Part shown: positions 8,870 through 18,227 of the stretch, in pieces
Layout: the number at the start of each line of letters is the position of its first letter
How positions within the stretch are numbered: position 1 is the first letter of the stretch
Source of the DNA: Sulfurovum sp.
GTDB lineage: Bacteria > Campylobacterota > Campylobacteria > Campylobacterales > Sulfurovaceae
Assembly: GCA_026990595.1 (NCBI GenBank)
Contig: JALXCZ010000048.1
Location: 1 to 64,000, forward strand
Length of the DNA: 64,000 bases
Reading direction: 5' to 3'
Position numbers and translations under genes: made by a program
The notes under the pieces: model-generated
What the model saw: the letters and a program-made list of their open reading frames with translations, nothing else
Databases searched by the model: none
Told to the model about the DNA's origin: nothing

Positions 8870-10354
8870 CTATACATCTTTGTTCACCAAAATCTTTTCT
8901 ATCTCATCCATCAGATCATTGATCTCGGCATTGTTCACTTTGATGTTCTCCACCAATTCCAACGGTGACTTATGCTCTATCACCTCGATGTTATTCGGGT
9001 TCTTCGCAGAGATGTCGTACTCTTTAATGTCATTGACATTAACTATCCACGAGTTATCGGTAAGCTTTCGTTCTTTCCATACACTCAAAAATTCTTTGAA
9101 GTGCTCATACTGGATGGGTCTGTTTTTTGTGAGCTTCTTTTCAGGGGTGACTTCATAGTAGAAGATATCCGAAGTACTCCCATTACGGTCGAAAAATACT
9201 ACATTGGTCTTTACCCCACTGTAAGGCAAAAACACGCCACTAGGCAGGCTGAGTATGGTATGCACATTAAAACGCTCTAAAAGCTCCTTTTTAACTGCTT
9301 GAAACGCCTTGTTTGTCTGAAACAACACACCCTCAGGAATGACCACACCACATCTACCCTCTAGTTTGAGGTGGTTCATCATGTGTTGCAGAAAGAGAAG
9401 CTCTGTTGCGTTAGATTTAATGGGGAAGTTCTGCTGTATCTGCTCTTTCTCTTTCCCTCCAAAAGGTGGGTTTGCCAGTATGCAGTCATAGTGGTCTTTC
9501 TCTTCGAGTCCTCGTATGTCTTTGGTAAGGGTGTTAGTCTTGGCAATGTTGGGCGACTCGATGCCATGGAGTATCATATTCATCACACCCATCACGTAGC
9601 TTAATGGTGTCTTTTCGTTACCGAAAAAAGTCTCTTGGTTTAGAAACTTCAGCTCTGTAGTAGAAAGCTCCCTCTGTTTGTTCGCCTCCACATCGTCATA
9701 ACGTATATGGTTATATGCCTCTATCAGAAACCCACATGACCCAACTGCAGGGTCATAGATGCTCTCACCTATCTGAGGGTCAACCACATCAACGATGGTC
9801 TTAATGAGTGGTCGAGGTGTATAAAACTCCCCAGAGTTACCCCCATCACTCCCCATGTCCTTGAGCAGTTTTTCATAGATGAGCGAGAGCTGAAACAAAT
9901 CAGCCTGAGAGTGAAAGTCCATCGCATCGATGATGTCCAGCACCTCACGAAGCGTATGCCCATTGGCTATGCGATTATCGATAAATTCAAAAATAGCCCC
10001 TATCTTATACTTCACCGACTTCACATCAGCAGTGATGGACTTAAACCCTTTGAGGTACGAGAACAGTTCATCATTCACAAAGTCAAGCAAATCATCCCCA
10101 CTCTGAGCATTCATAAGGTTAAGCTTTCCCTTATCATCTTTAGGACAAGCCCAAACATCCCAACGATACTTCTCGTCTATGATGTAGGTATATTCCTTAC
10201 CATCCAGCTCCGCTTCTTCTGCCTTGTTTATCTCAAGGTCATTGATGAACTTTAGAAAGAGTATCCAAGATATCTGCTCTGTGTACATCATCGCACCAGA
10301 GATGCCGTCGTCTCGACGGAGGATGTCGGTTATTCTGTTTATTTTACTTTCCAT
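8870..10354 (-). CDS. hsdM: Type I restriction-modification methyltransferase subunit HsdM
   Basis: GEFYTPRPLIKTIVDVVDPQIGESIYDPAVGSCGFLIEA; NPPF (ILANPPFGG). Confidence 0.95.
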   Translation of the reverse strand: MESKINRITDILRRDDGISGAMMYTEQISWILFLKFINDLEINKAEEAELDGKEYTYIIDEKYRWDVWACPKDDKGKLNLMNAQSGDDLLDFVNDELFSYLKGFKSITADVKSVKYKIGAIFEFIDNRIANGHTLREVLDIIDAMDFHSQADLFQLSLIYEKLLKDMGSDGGNSGEFYTPRPLIKTIVDVVDPQIGESIYDPAVGSCGFLIEAYNHIRYDDVEANKQRELSTTELKFLNQETFFGNEKTPLSYVMGVMNMILHGIESPNIAKTNTLTKDIRGLEEKDHYDCILANPPFGGKEKEQIQQNFPIKSNATELLFLQHMMNHLKLEGRCGVVIPEGVLFQTNKAFQAVKKELLERFNVHTILSLPSGVFLPYSGVKTNVVFFDRNGSTSDIFYYEVTPEKKLTKNRPIQYEHFKEFLSVWKERKLTDNSWIVNVNDIKEYDISAKNPNNIEVIEHKSPLELVENIKVNNAEINDLMDEIEKILVNKDV

Positions 10355-10371
10355 GGTTGCCTTTTTATATC

Positions 10372-10576
10372 TATGGGTAATTTTTACCGTTTTTTATACA
10401 TAGGTCATAAGCTATGGGTAAATTATTGACTTTTTTACCCATAGGTTTGAACCTATGTTAACTTTTTTGCGTTTTTTTAACATAAACCGTTTGATATGTT
10501 AGAATTTTAGCCTTTTTCTAACATATTAGAGAGCATATGTTAGATTATATGCCTTTTTTTAACATATCAAAGAGCT
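10372..10576. repeat. Five tandem 41-bp units with covarying dyads between fic and hsdM
   Basis: Units start at 10372, 10413, 10454, 10495 and 10536; TATG at unit positions 1-4 and CATA at 28-31 in all five. Confidence 0.88.
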
Positions 10577-11609
10577 CTTTATTGATAAAATATTTACTTC
10601 TACCTATTTTTATACCCTCCATCATGCTGTGTTTTTCCAACTCATTCAAATAGATTGAAGCTGTTTGTCGAGCAATACCTAAACCCTCCACCAAAAAATC
10701 AATCTTCGTATAAGGGTGCATAAAAAGTATCTCTACCAAATCCTTACTATAAATCTTTGGCAGCTTCTCTTTTATCTCTATTTTGGTTTTGTGCATGAGT
10801 GCATAAATACCGTTAATGAGTTCTATAGTCTCCAATGATGTCTGCTCCACACCATCGAGCATATAGAGTATCCACTTCTCCCAGTTCTCTTTAGTGCGTA
10901 CCTCTTGCAGCAGTCGGTAGTAGTCTGCCTTATGCTGAATGATGTACGAACTCAGGTACAAGATAGGAATATCTAACAGCTCTTTGAGTATGAGGTACAA
11001 GATATTGATGATCCTCCCTGTCCTGCCGTTACCGTCATAAAACGGATGTATACTCTCAAACTGATAATGAATAATCGCCATATTGACCAACGGGTCAAGC
11101 TCATTTGGTTCATTGATGTATGCTTCAAGATTTGCAAGCAGTTCTTCTATAACCTCATACTCCTGCGGTGGTTCAAACACTACTTCCCCTGTAGCCATGT
11201 TACGAAGCACCGTACCACTCTGCCGCCTCACCCCTGCATCATTCTGCTCCAACTCTTTTTGAATGGTGATGATGTCTCTTTTGATCAAAAGCTTATTCTC
11301 CTGCACCAAAGCAAACCCTTTGAGCAAAGCCTGTCGGTAATGCTCCACCTCTTTAGTCTTATGGGTCACAGAACTTATGTCCAATTCCGCACGAAAAAGC
11401 TCATCATGCGTGGTGATGATATTCTCAATCTCCGAACTATCCTTAGCCTCACGAAGCACCAAAGAGTTTATAAGTATCTGAGAGTTTGGGATGATTTTTG
11501 CCACTCCGTTGAGTTTGGCTAAGGCACGGTTGGCGGAGATGGCTTTTTTTAGGACTTTTTGGGTTTCCATATTTGTTTGTAGAGGGAGGTTAATCATCAT
11601 TCTTCCCAA
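10545..11609 (-). CDS. Fic family protein with C-terminal winged-helix region
   Basis: Fic motif HPFYDGNGRTGR; C-terminal HTH-like IARQTASIYLNELEKHSMM. Confidence 0.93.
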   Translation of the reverse strand: MGRMMINLPLQTNMETQKVLKKAISANRALAKLNGVAKIIPNSQILINSLVLREAKDSSEIENIITTHDELFRAELDISSVTHKTKEVEHYRQALLKGFALVQENKLLIKRDIITIQKELEQNDAGVRRQSGTVLRNMATGEVVFEPPQEYEVIEELLANLEAYINEPNELDPLVNMAIIHYQFESIHPFYDGNGRTGRIINILYLILKELLDIPILYLSSYIIQHKADYYRLLQEVRTKENWEKWILYMLDGVEQTSLETIELINGIYALMHKTKIEIKEKLPKIYSKDLVEILFMHPYTKIDFLVEGLGIARQTASIYLNELEKHSMMEGIKIGRSKYFINKELFDMLKKGI

Positions 11610-13725
11610 GTAATTTATCGATATAGTGTTTATTCCTTAATTTTGCTCTTTCTAGCAATGTAGAGTATTTAATAATTTCCGTATATAATGCACCATCTTT
11701 TCTATTAAATTTACCTACTATTCGTTTATATGGTCTAAATATAAAATTCAAACCTTCTGCATCTTTAAAGTCAGAATCATTATCTACAATATCATCTACA
11801 TCAATATTTTCTCCAATCAAATATCCATAAAAAGTATTAAATTTATATTTATCTTTTGATAAATTATTTATTAGTGAAGCATATCTATTTATTTGTGTTA
11901 GATGATTGGATATATTTACATTAGGTGTTTTGAATTCTATAATAATACATTTACTTTCTTTTGGAAATAATAAAATATCTGTTCTATTTAATCCTGCATC
12001 ACCTTCTTGTTTTAATTTATATTGCTCTTCTTCTAGAGTTAATTTCTCTTTAAATATTGTTTCATTATTTAACATTATTGTTCCAAGAGAACCTTCAGAA
12101 GCTCCCTTAAAGTATATATAATCTTCATTGAGAATCCACATATCACTTGTATTAGAATCTACAGAATGTTTAGGAAAAATCAAGTTATGTAATAACTCTT
12201 CATCAATATTTCTACCTCCATTATTTTGTATAGTTAATGTACGATTTAAAACTTTGTCAAATAAATCAAGAACTAGCTTTCTTCTTGCTACTGCATGAGT
12301 TAATGCTGTTCTATTTTGAAGAGGAATTACTTGAACTAATTCTTCAATATGTTGATTTAACTTATTTTGATAGTTATTTTGTTCCGAATTAGTCAAATCT
12401 AAGGTATCAAGTTGATCAATTTTTTCTTTAATCTCTGCATCTTTTTCTGCAATAATTGCGACATCAGCCTTATATACTTTTTTTAATATGCTTTCATCTG
12501 TATCATTAATATTGATTTTTGCATTTTGTATTGTTTTTTCATTTAAAAGAAACATTTTTCTTAATTTATCAAGATTTTCTTCATGTTTTTTCTTTTTATC
12601 TCTAATTTCTTCATACATAGATAAAATTTTACTATTTACATGATTATTAATATCATCCAGCAAAATTAATTCTTGATCTTTATTTAATGTTTTTTTAGCT
12701 TCTTCTTCAGTATATAGTTCTAACTCACCTCTATTATCACTATCTTTTTTATCTATATATTCTCCAGAAACAAGAAAAAGATATCTATTTGAATCAATGG
12801 ACTCCTTTGGTTTCAATACATCAAGTGAAACATTTTCTACAATATTTTTATTTATAATAATCTCTTGTTTGCTAGTTAATTTTAAAGAATTTTCTGACAA
12901 CATACTTTGATTAATAACAAACGATTTTATAATAAATTTTTCACTATTTTCTACTTTAATAAAATCAGTACCATTAAACATTTTATAGTTGATTTCAATT
13001 ATTTCTTCTTTGTTGACTTCTACAATATCATTAGCAGTAATTGTTTCTATCTCTGAAGATGAGTCTGTTTTTATAGTTATTGTTGGAAGTGTCTCCCTAT
13101 TAGCAGCAAAATATTCTAAATATCGGTGTAATATTTCTTGCTTTAAAATAGTAGGAGTAAGCTCACTATACAGTCTTTTATCATCATCATCCAATAAAGT
13201 TTTTAATTCTAACTTTGTATAACTATTCTTTTTATCTTTTTCAATTGAGGGATTTTTATAAACTAGTATAGAATGTTGTTCTAAATATCTTTTAGATTTA
13301 GATAATTTAAAATACCTTTTTAAAAAATCTTTTTTTTCTTGATTATTCTTATAAACACTTTCATATATTGCTACATCAAAATAATGTATAAATTGTAATC
13401 TACCAGAACCTTTATTTGCAAAACCTTTGCTTTCATCATAAATATTTTTTAATCTATCAAATCCTTTATCTGTAAAACCAATACCTGTATCTATGATTGA
13501 TATAGATTGTAAATTTTTAACATCATTATCATTTGAAAATAAAGTACCTTTGAAATTTAAACTTATAGTTATTTCTCTCTTGCAACCATTACACATCTTA
13601 ATAGCTTCAAGTGAATTAGTAAATGCTTCATAAATTGGTTGTAAATAATTTTTAGATTTTTTTATTCTTTTAAGCAAACCAGGATAATTCATTCCCTTTG
13701 CTTCATAATAGTTATATTGTATCAC
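11590..13725 (-). CDS. GHKL (HSP90-like) ATPase with C-terminal PD-(D/E)XK-like nuclease region
   Basis: N box YEAFTNSLEAI, IIDTGIGF, NKGSGRLQFI; C-terminal GLNRTDILLFPKESKCIIIEFKTPN; overlaps fic by 20 bp and hsdR by 4 bp. Confidence 0.75.
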   Translation of the reverse strand: MIQYNYYEAKGMNYPGLLKRIKKSKNYLQPIYEAFTNSLEAIKMCNGCKREITISLNFKGTLFSNDNDVKNLQSISIIDTGIGFTDKGFDRLKNIYDESKGFANKGSGRLQFIHYFDVAIYESVYKNNQEKKDFLKRYFKLSKSKRYLEQHSILVYKNPSIEKDKKNSYTKLELKTLLDDDDKRLYSELTPTILKQEILHRYLEYFAANRETLPTITIKTDSSSEIETITANDIVEVNKEEIIEINYKMFNGTDFIKVENSEKFIIKSFVINQSMLSENSLKLTSKQEIIINKNIVENVSLDVLKPKESIDSNRYLFLVSGEYIDKKDSDNRGELELYTEEEAKKTLNKDQELILLDDINNHVNSKILSMYEEIRDKKKKHEENLDKLRKMFLLNEKTIQNAKININDTDESILKKVYKADVAIIAEKDAEIKEKIDQLDTLDLTNSEQNNYQNKLNQHIEELVQVIPLQNRTALTHAVARRKLVLDLFDKVLNRTLTIQNNGGRNIDEELLHNLIFPKHSVDSNTSDMWILNEDYIYFKGASEGSLGTIMLNNETIFKEKLTLEEEQYKLKQEGDAGLNRTDILLFPKESKCIIIEFKTPNVNISNHLTQINRYASLINNLSKDKYKFNTFYGYLIGENIDVDDIVDNDSDFKDAEGLNFIFRPYKRIVGKFNRKDGALYTEIIKYSTLLERAKLRNKHYIDKLLGKNDD

Positions 13726-16058
13726 TTATAAATCTCCCTCTGCAACCCAAAATACCCCTCACGTATATTCACAGCTCCATCAAATGCCTCTTTGAGTTCG
13801 TTTCTGTCTATCCCAGAAAGTTTAATAAGGGAAGAGAGCTTATCACTCCCCATCTCTTTAACTCCATCTTTCTCATACCGTTCTAAGATAAAGTTCAAAA
13901 ACTCTTTGACCTTACCGTTATGATACTTCTCTATATACTTTCGGTAATGCACAGCAAAAGCCCTCTCACTGCGTGTCTTGATCTCTAGGTTGAACGCCAA
14001 GTGAGCCAGTACATCGTAGATGTCACTCTCTTCAGCATCAAAGATGGCTTTGAGTTCTTCTAGTTGTACTTCGTCTATCTGCATACTTCGCAACTTACCC
14101 AGAAGCTCTTCACGCTTCACAGGGTCTGACCATAACTCTCTGAGTTGTATTTCATCATGAAAAAACTTGTCGAGTATACCTACCAAAAACTCTAAAAATT
14201 CATGGGTTTTAAGAGGGATGCCATCTTCTCCTACATAGGTCGTCTCTATGTCTATGACTTTGAGCTTTCTCCCTCGAATGTCAATAGTTACTTTCTCTTT
14301 GCCTTTGACAGGCTCAGGCACCGGATCACTTGGATCACGGTCGCCATAAGGAAGCTTGGGCTCTTTGACCTTGTCTGTTCCCGTATCAGGCTCTACCGTA
14401 GTTTCATCTATCTGCTCTTCAGGTAAACCATCCCACGCATCATCATAAAAAAGGTTTGTCGCACCCACAAAGTCGATGATGGTAAAAAAGTCCTTACCCT
14501 CATATACTCTCGTACCACGCCCGATGATCTGTTTGAACTCTGTCATAGAACGAATGGGAGCCGTGAGGACGACATTTCGTACATTCTTTGCATCTACTCC
14601 TGTGGTAAGCATCTTGGAAGAAGTCAAGATAGTCGGAATGTCTCTGTCATTGTTCTGAAAAGCTTCAAGGAAGTCACGCCCTATCTCTCCTTCATCAGAA
14701 GTAACACGAACACAGTAGTCGTTGTCTTTGACTGTTTTGTACTTGTCTATGGCTATTTTCATGTCGATTGCGTGTTTTTGGTTTACACAAAAGACGATGG
14801 TTTTATCCATAGGGTTTATCTGCTCTAGTATAGTTTTGGCAACAAGCTCTGTACGCTTGGGAATGATGACTTGCTTTTCAAACTTGTCGAGTGTGACTAT
14901 CTGCTCTTCTAGTTCGCCTTGCACGATGTCATTAGGGTTAAACTTGTACTCATCAATATTTGTCTTGATACGCTTTACCTTGTAAGGCGTAAGGAAACCA
15001 TCATTTATCCCCTCTTTGAGAGAGTACTCGTAGACAGGTTCACCGAAATACTTGTATGTATCACCATTGTCATCTCTTTTGGGTGTGGCAGTCAATCCCA
15101 AATGCACCGCAGAACCGAAGTAGTCCAGTATCTCCCTCCAGGAACTCTCATCGTTCGCAGAGCCTCTGTGACATTCGTCTATAACAATCAGGTCGAAAAA
15201 CTCTTCTGGGTACTGCTTGTAGTAGGCTGTTACATCGTTCTCTTCATCAAACTCATCTGACTTACGCTCAGCGATGGACTGATAGATAGCAAAGAATACA
15301 TTGGCATTGGTTGGTACTCTGCCACCTCGCTTTCGTATCTCCTTGCCATTAACACGGACGATGTCTTTTTCTAGTGGATTAAAAGTGTTAAAGGCTTGGT
15401 CTGCCAATACATTTCTATCTGCTAAGAAAAGTACCTTAGGTCGTCTCTGCGTGCCAGACTTACTCCATTTGGCTTCAAAAAGTCTATAGACTATCTGAAA
15501 AGCGATGTAAGTCTTACCTGTACCTGTAGCAAGGGTAAGCAGTACCTTGTCTTTACCATTGGCAATGGCTTCAAGGGTTTTGTCCACGGCTATCTGCTGA
15601 TAGTAGCGTGGTTTCATACTGCCTTCAAAATGGAACGGTTGTTTGATGATGCTCTCTTTGGTAGGGGTAAGCGTAGGAAACTTTCTCTCAAAAAGTGTCT
15701 GTGGCGTAGGGAAAGATTCTACCCAGTCACCTTTACCTGTAATAAGATTATGTTCATAAATCTTATGTCCGTTGGTCGCATAGACAAAATCTATCTTAAG
15801 TTTTTGAGCATAATTGATAGACTGCTGTAGTCCATCGAGAGGATCTTTATTCTCAGCTTTGGCTTCGATGATGGCAAGATTGCTGTTTTCATATACAAGA
15901 AGGTAGTCCACATAATACCGCTTCCCACGCTTCCCACCAATGAGCTTACGCCCATCTGTAAAGTAGTATTCACGGACAATGTGAGATTCTAGCCAATGAC
16001 TGGATTTAATTTGAGGGTCGATAAGTTTAGCTCTAGTATCTGCTTCTGTATATGCCAT
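13722..16058 (-). CDS. hsdR: Type I restriction endonuclease subunit HsdR (EcoEI-like)
   Basis: YYVDYLLVYENSNLAIIEAKAEN nuclease motif; Walker A LATGTGKT; DECHRG; helicase C QIIGRGTRV; start taken as MAYTEAD rather than the longer ORF. Confidence 0.93.
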   Translation of the reverse strand: MAYTEADTRAKLIDPQIKSSHWLESHIVREYYFTDGRKLIGGKRGKRYYVDYLLVYENSNLAIIEAKAENKDPLDGLQQSINYAQKLKIDFVYATNGHKIYEHNLITGKGDWVESFPTPQTLFERKFPTLTPTKESIIKQPFHFEGSMKPRYYQQIAVDKTLEAIANGKDKVLLTLATGTGKTYIAFQIVYRLFEAKWSKSGTQRRPKVLFLADRNVLADQAFNTFNPLEKDIVRVNGKEIRKRGGRVPTNANVFFAIYQSIAERKSDEFDEENDVTAYYKQYPEEFFDLIVIDECHRGSANDESSWREILDYFGSAVHLGLTATPKRDDNGDTYKYFGEPVYEYSLKEGINDGFLTPYKVKRIKTNIDEYKFNPNDIVQGELEEQIVTLDKFEKQVIIPKRTELVAKTILEQINPMDKTIVFCVNQKHAIDMKIAIDKYKTVKDNDYCVRVTSDEGEIGRDFLEAFQNNDRDIPTILTSSKMLTTGVDAKNVRNVVLTAPIRSMTEFKQIIGRGTRVYEGKDFFTIIDFVGATNLFYDDAWDGLPEEQIDETTVEPDTGTDKVKEPKLPYGDRDPSDPVPEPVKGKEKVTIDIRGRKLKVIDIETTYVGEDGIPLKTHEFLEFLVGILDKFFHDEIQLRELWSDPVKREELLGKLRSMQIDEVQLEELKAIFDAEESDIYDVLAHLAFNLEIKTRSERAFAVHYRKYIEKYHNGKVKEFLNFILERYEKDGVKEMGSDKLSSLIKLSGIDRNELKEAFDGAVNIREGYFGLQREIYK

Positions 16059-16184
16059 CTTACCTCTCCCCAATTTGAAGTAATATATTTTAGCGTAAAA
16101 AGTTATAGGATTGATTAGGTATGTTTATCTATCTGGTAGTAAGGGGGTTAGTTGGATTTTAATGGATTGTATTGGATAGTTAAG

Positions 16185-16261
16185 TGGTGGGTCCTCGGGG
16201 ACTCGAACCCCGGACCACTCGGTTATGAGCCGAGTGCTCTAACCAGCTGAGCTAAAGACCC
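16185..16261 (-). tRNA. tRNA with CAT anticodon (Met-type, or Ile2 if lysidine-modified)
   Basis: GGGTCTTTAGCTCAGCTGGTTAGAGCACTCGGCTCATAACCGAGTGGTCCGGGGTTCGAGTCCCCGAGGACCCACCA; complete cloverleaf and encoded CCA. Confidence 0.95.
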
Positions 16262-16265
16262 GTAT

Positions 16266-17408
16266 TTAGGCGAGTGTGCCTTTTGTTTGCATTGTTATTT
16301 TTGCGTCAGAAGTATATCGACTGTAGTCTTTAAAAGCAATTAAATTTTGCAAAATACCAAAAATTACTGCAAAAATGATAAATGAGGTTCCTCCGTGACT
16401 GAACATAGGCAGTGGAAGTCCAACAACCGGTGCCAGTCCTATGATCATGAATATATTAACCCCCATGTAGACAAAGAATAAAAAAGCAAGCCCTGATGCA
16501 AAGGTCCTGATGAGGTAATCGTTGGCATGTCTGGCTGAAATATAGAGCAAATTAAAAATGAGGAGTATGTAGAGTCCTATGACAGTGATCATACCTTTAA
16601 ATCCGAATCTTTCACCCAGATAGGCGAAGATAAAATCTGTAGAGGAGACAGGTAGGAATTTGAGTTGCGTTTGGGTTGCATCTTCTTTTTTCTTTCCTTC
16701 CAGTCCACCTGAACCAATGGCGATGAGAGCCTGTCTGACTTGGTAACTTGGCTTGTTTATGGCATCGTGGATACGTTTTTTCTGATAATCTTTAAGTCCG
16801 TACTGGTAGACAATCGGTGCACCTGCTCCTGCAAGTATGGCAAGGGTAACCCAAATTTTCCAGTTGATCCCGATAATAAATAAAATACCGTAGCCTGTGA
16901 TCAACAATACCAAAGCGGTACCCAGATCAGGCTCTTTGGCAATAACAATAAAAGGAATGACAATAACGATGGAGAGTTTGATAAAATCAAAAATGCCGTA
17001 CCCTTTTTCCGGGGGTGGTTTTCTGCTTATAAGATAGGCAAGCATCATAATGACATTGACTTTGATGAACTCTGAGGGCTGGATAGTAATATGAATACCG
17101 GGTATCTCGATCCAGCGTTGGGCACCGAGAATACTTTTACCGACAAACTCAACTGCAATAAGCAGACCGAGGTTCATGAGATAAAAAAGAGGAGCAAACC
17201 ACCATAATATCCGTCTCCAAGGGATAAAAACTGAAATAAAAAATACAACAAAGGCAATAAAATAATAAACCATTTGTTTGGTATAAAGATGATGATTTAT
17301 TTCATTGACAAGATAGGATGATATGGCAAAAATAGGTAAAAGTTGTATCATGAGAAGATAAGAAAAATGTTTGAAGATACGTTTATCAAAGTCAAACCAT
17401 GATTCCAT
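16266..17408 (-). CDS. rodA: Rod shape-determining protein RodA (SEDS family)
   Basis: IQPSEFIKVNVIMMLAY, KEPDLGTALVLL, PMFSHGGTSFI. Confidence 0.93.
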   Translation of the reverse strand: MESWFDFDKRIFKHFSYLLMIQLLPIFAISSYLVNEINHHLYTKQMVYYFIAFVVFFISVFIPWRRILWWFAPLFYLMNLGLLIAVEFVGKSILGAQRWIEIPGIHITIQPSEFIKVNVIMMLAYLISRKPPPEKGYGIFDFIKLSIVIVIPFIVIAKEPDLGTALVLLITGYGILFIIGINWKIWVTLAILAGAGAPIVYQYGLKDYQKKRIHDAINKPSYQVRQALIAIGSGGLEGKKKEDATQTQLKFLPVSSTDFIFAYLGERFGFKGMITVIGLYILLIFNLLYISARHANDYLIRTFASGLAFLFFVYMGVNIFMIIGLAPVVGLPLPMFSHGGTSFIIFAVIFGILQNLIAFKDYSRYTSDAKITMQTKGTLA

Positions 17409-17456
17409 CTGTCATCCTACTTTTTTAGGGTATTATATCGAAAAGAGTTAAGGGTT

Positions 17457-18227
17457 ATGATGGTTGATTTTTATAGATTCGGACATTTCCAAAAGTATAA
17501 AGAGCTGCTGCATGCAGTCACCATGAAATCAGCAGATCTTCCGTATGCTTTCTCTTTGGCATTGCATACCGGAGAGGATCAGGGATTTATCGTAGAAAAT
17601 AGAGAACGGATCGCTTCAGTGTTATGCCAAGAGGGAGGTATTTCACTTCACTTTGTGGTTGCCAACCAAACCCATAGTGATCATATAAAAGTGATTAGAG
17701 AGAATGAAACAAAAGGTTGGCAGAGTTTGGAAGATGCAGTAGAAGATTGTGATGCACTGATTACAAATCTTGAAGGTGTAGTGCTTACGATACTTACAGC
17801 AGACTGTGTACCTATACTTTTGTATGATGAAAAGCAAAAAGTGGTTGCTGCAGTACATGCAGGATGGAAAGGGACAAAAGCCAAAATCGTTGTCAAAACT
17901 GTAGAGAAGATGAAAGAGATGTACGGGTGTGATCCTGCAAATATTATTGTGGGTATAGCTCCTTCTATAGGAGGATGCTGCTATGAAGTAGATGAAAATG
18001 TGGCAGAACACTTTTTTGATATGCCGGAAAGTTTTACTCCAGTGGGCAAAAAATTCATGCTTGATCTGCCTCTGATCAATAAAAAACAGCTTTTGGATGC
18101 AGGCATTAAAAAAGAGAATATTGAAATGAGCGGTATCTGTACCTCTTGCGAAGTAGATAGATTTTTTTCTTACAGAAAAGAGCAGGGCTGCAGTGGTAGA
18201 TTTATGAGTATGATAGGAGTGATTTAG
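17457..18227 (+). CDS. pgeF: Peptidoglycan editing factor PgeF / YfiH multicopper-oxidase-like (laccase domain) protein
   Basis: NQTHSDHIKVI, LTADCVPILLYD, AAVHAGWKGT, APSIGGCCYEV. Confidence 0.88.
   Translation: MMVDFYRFGHFQKYKELLHAVTMKSADLPYAFSLALHTGEDQGFIVENRERIASVLCQEGGISLHFVVANQTHSDHIKVIRENETKGWQSLEDAVEDCDALITNLEGVVLTILTADCVPILLYDEKQKVVAAVHAGWKGTKAKIVVKTVEKMKEMYGCDPANIIVGIAPSIGGCCYEVDENVAEHFFDMPESFTPVGKKFMLDLPLINKKQLLDAGIKKENIEMSGICTSCEVDRFFSYRKEQGCSGRFMSMIGVI

Noticed and set aside
10372-10576. 41-bp periodic array considered as a CRISPR array
   Set aside because: Units are contiguous with no unique spacers between identical repeats, the units themselves diverge, and no cas genes are nearby; a dyad/operator or hairpin array fits better.
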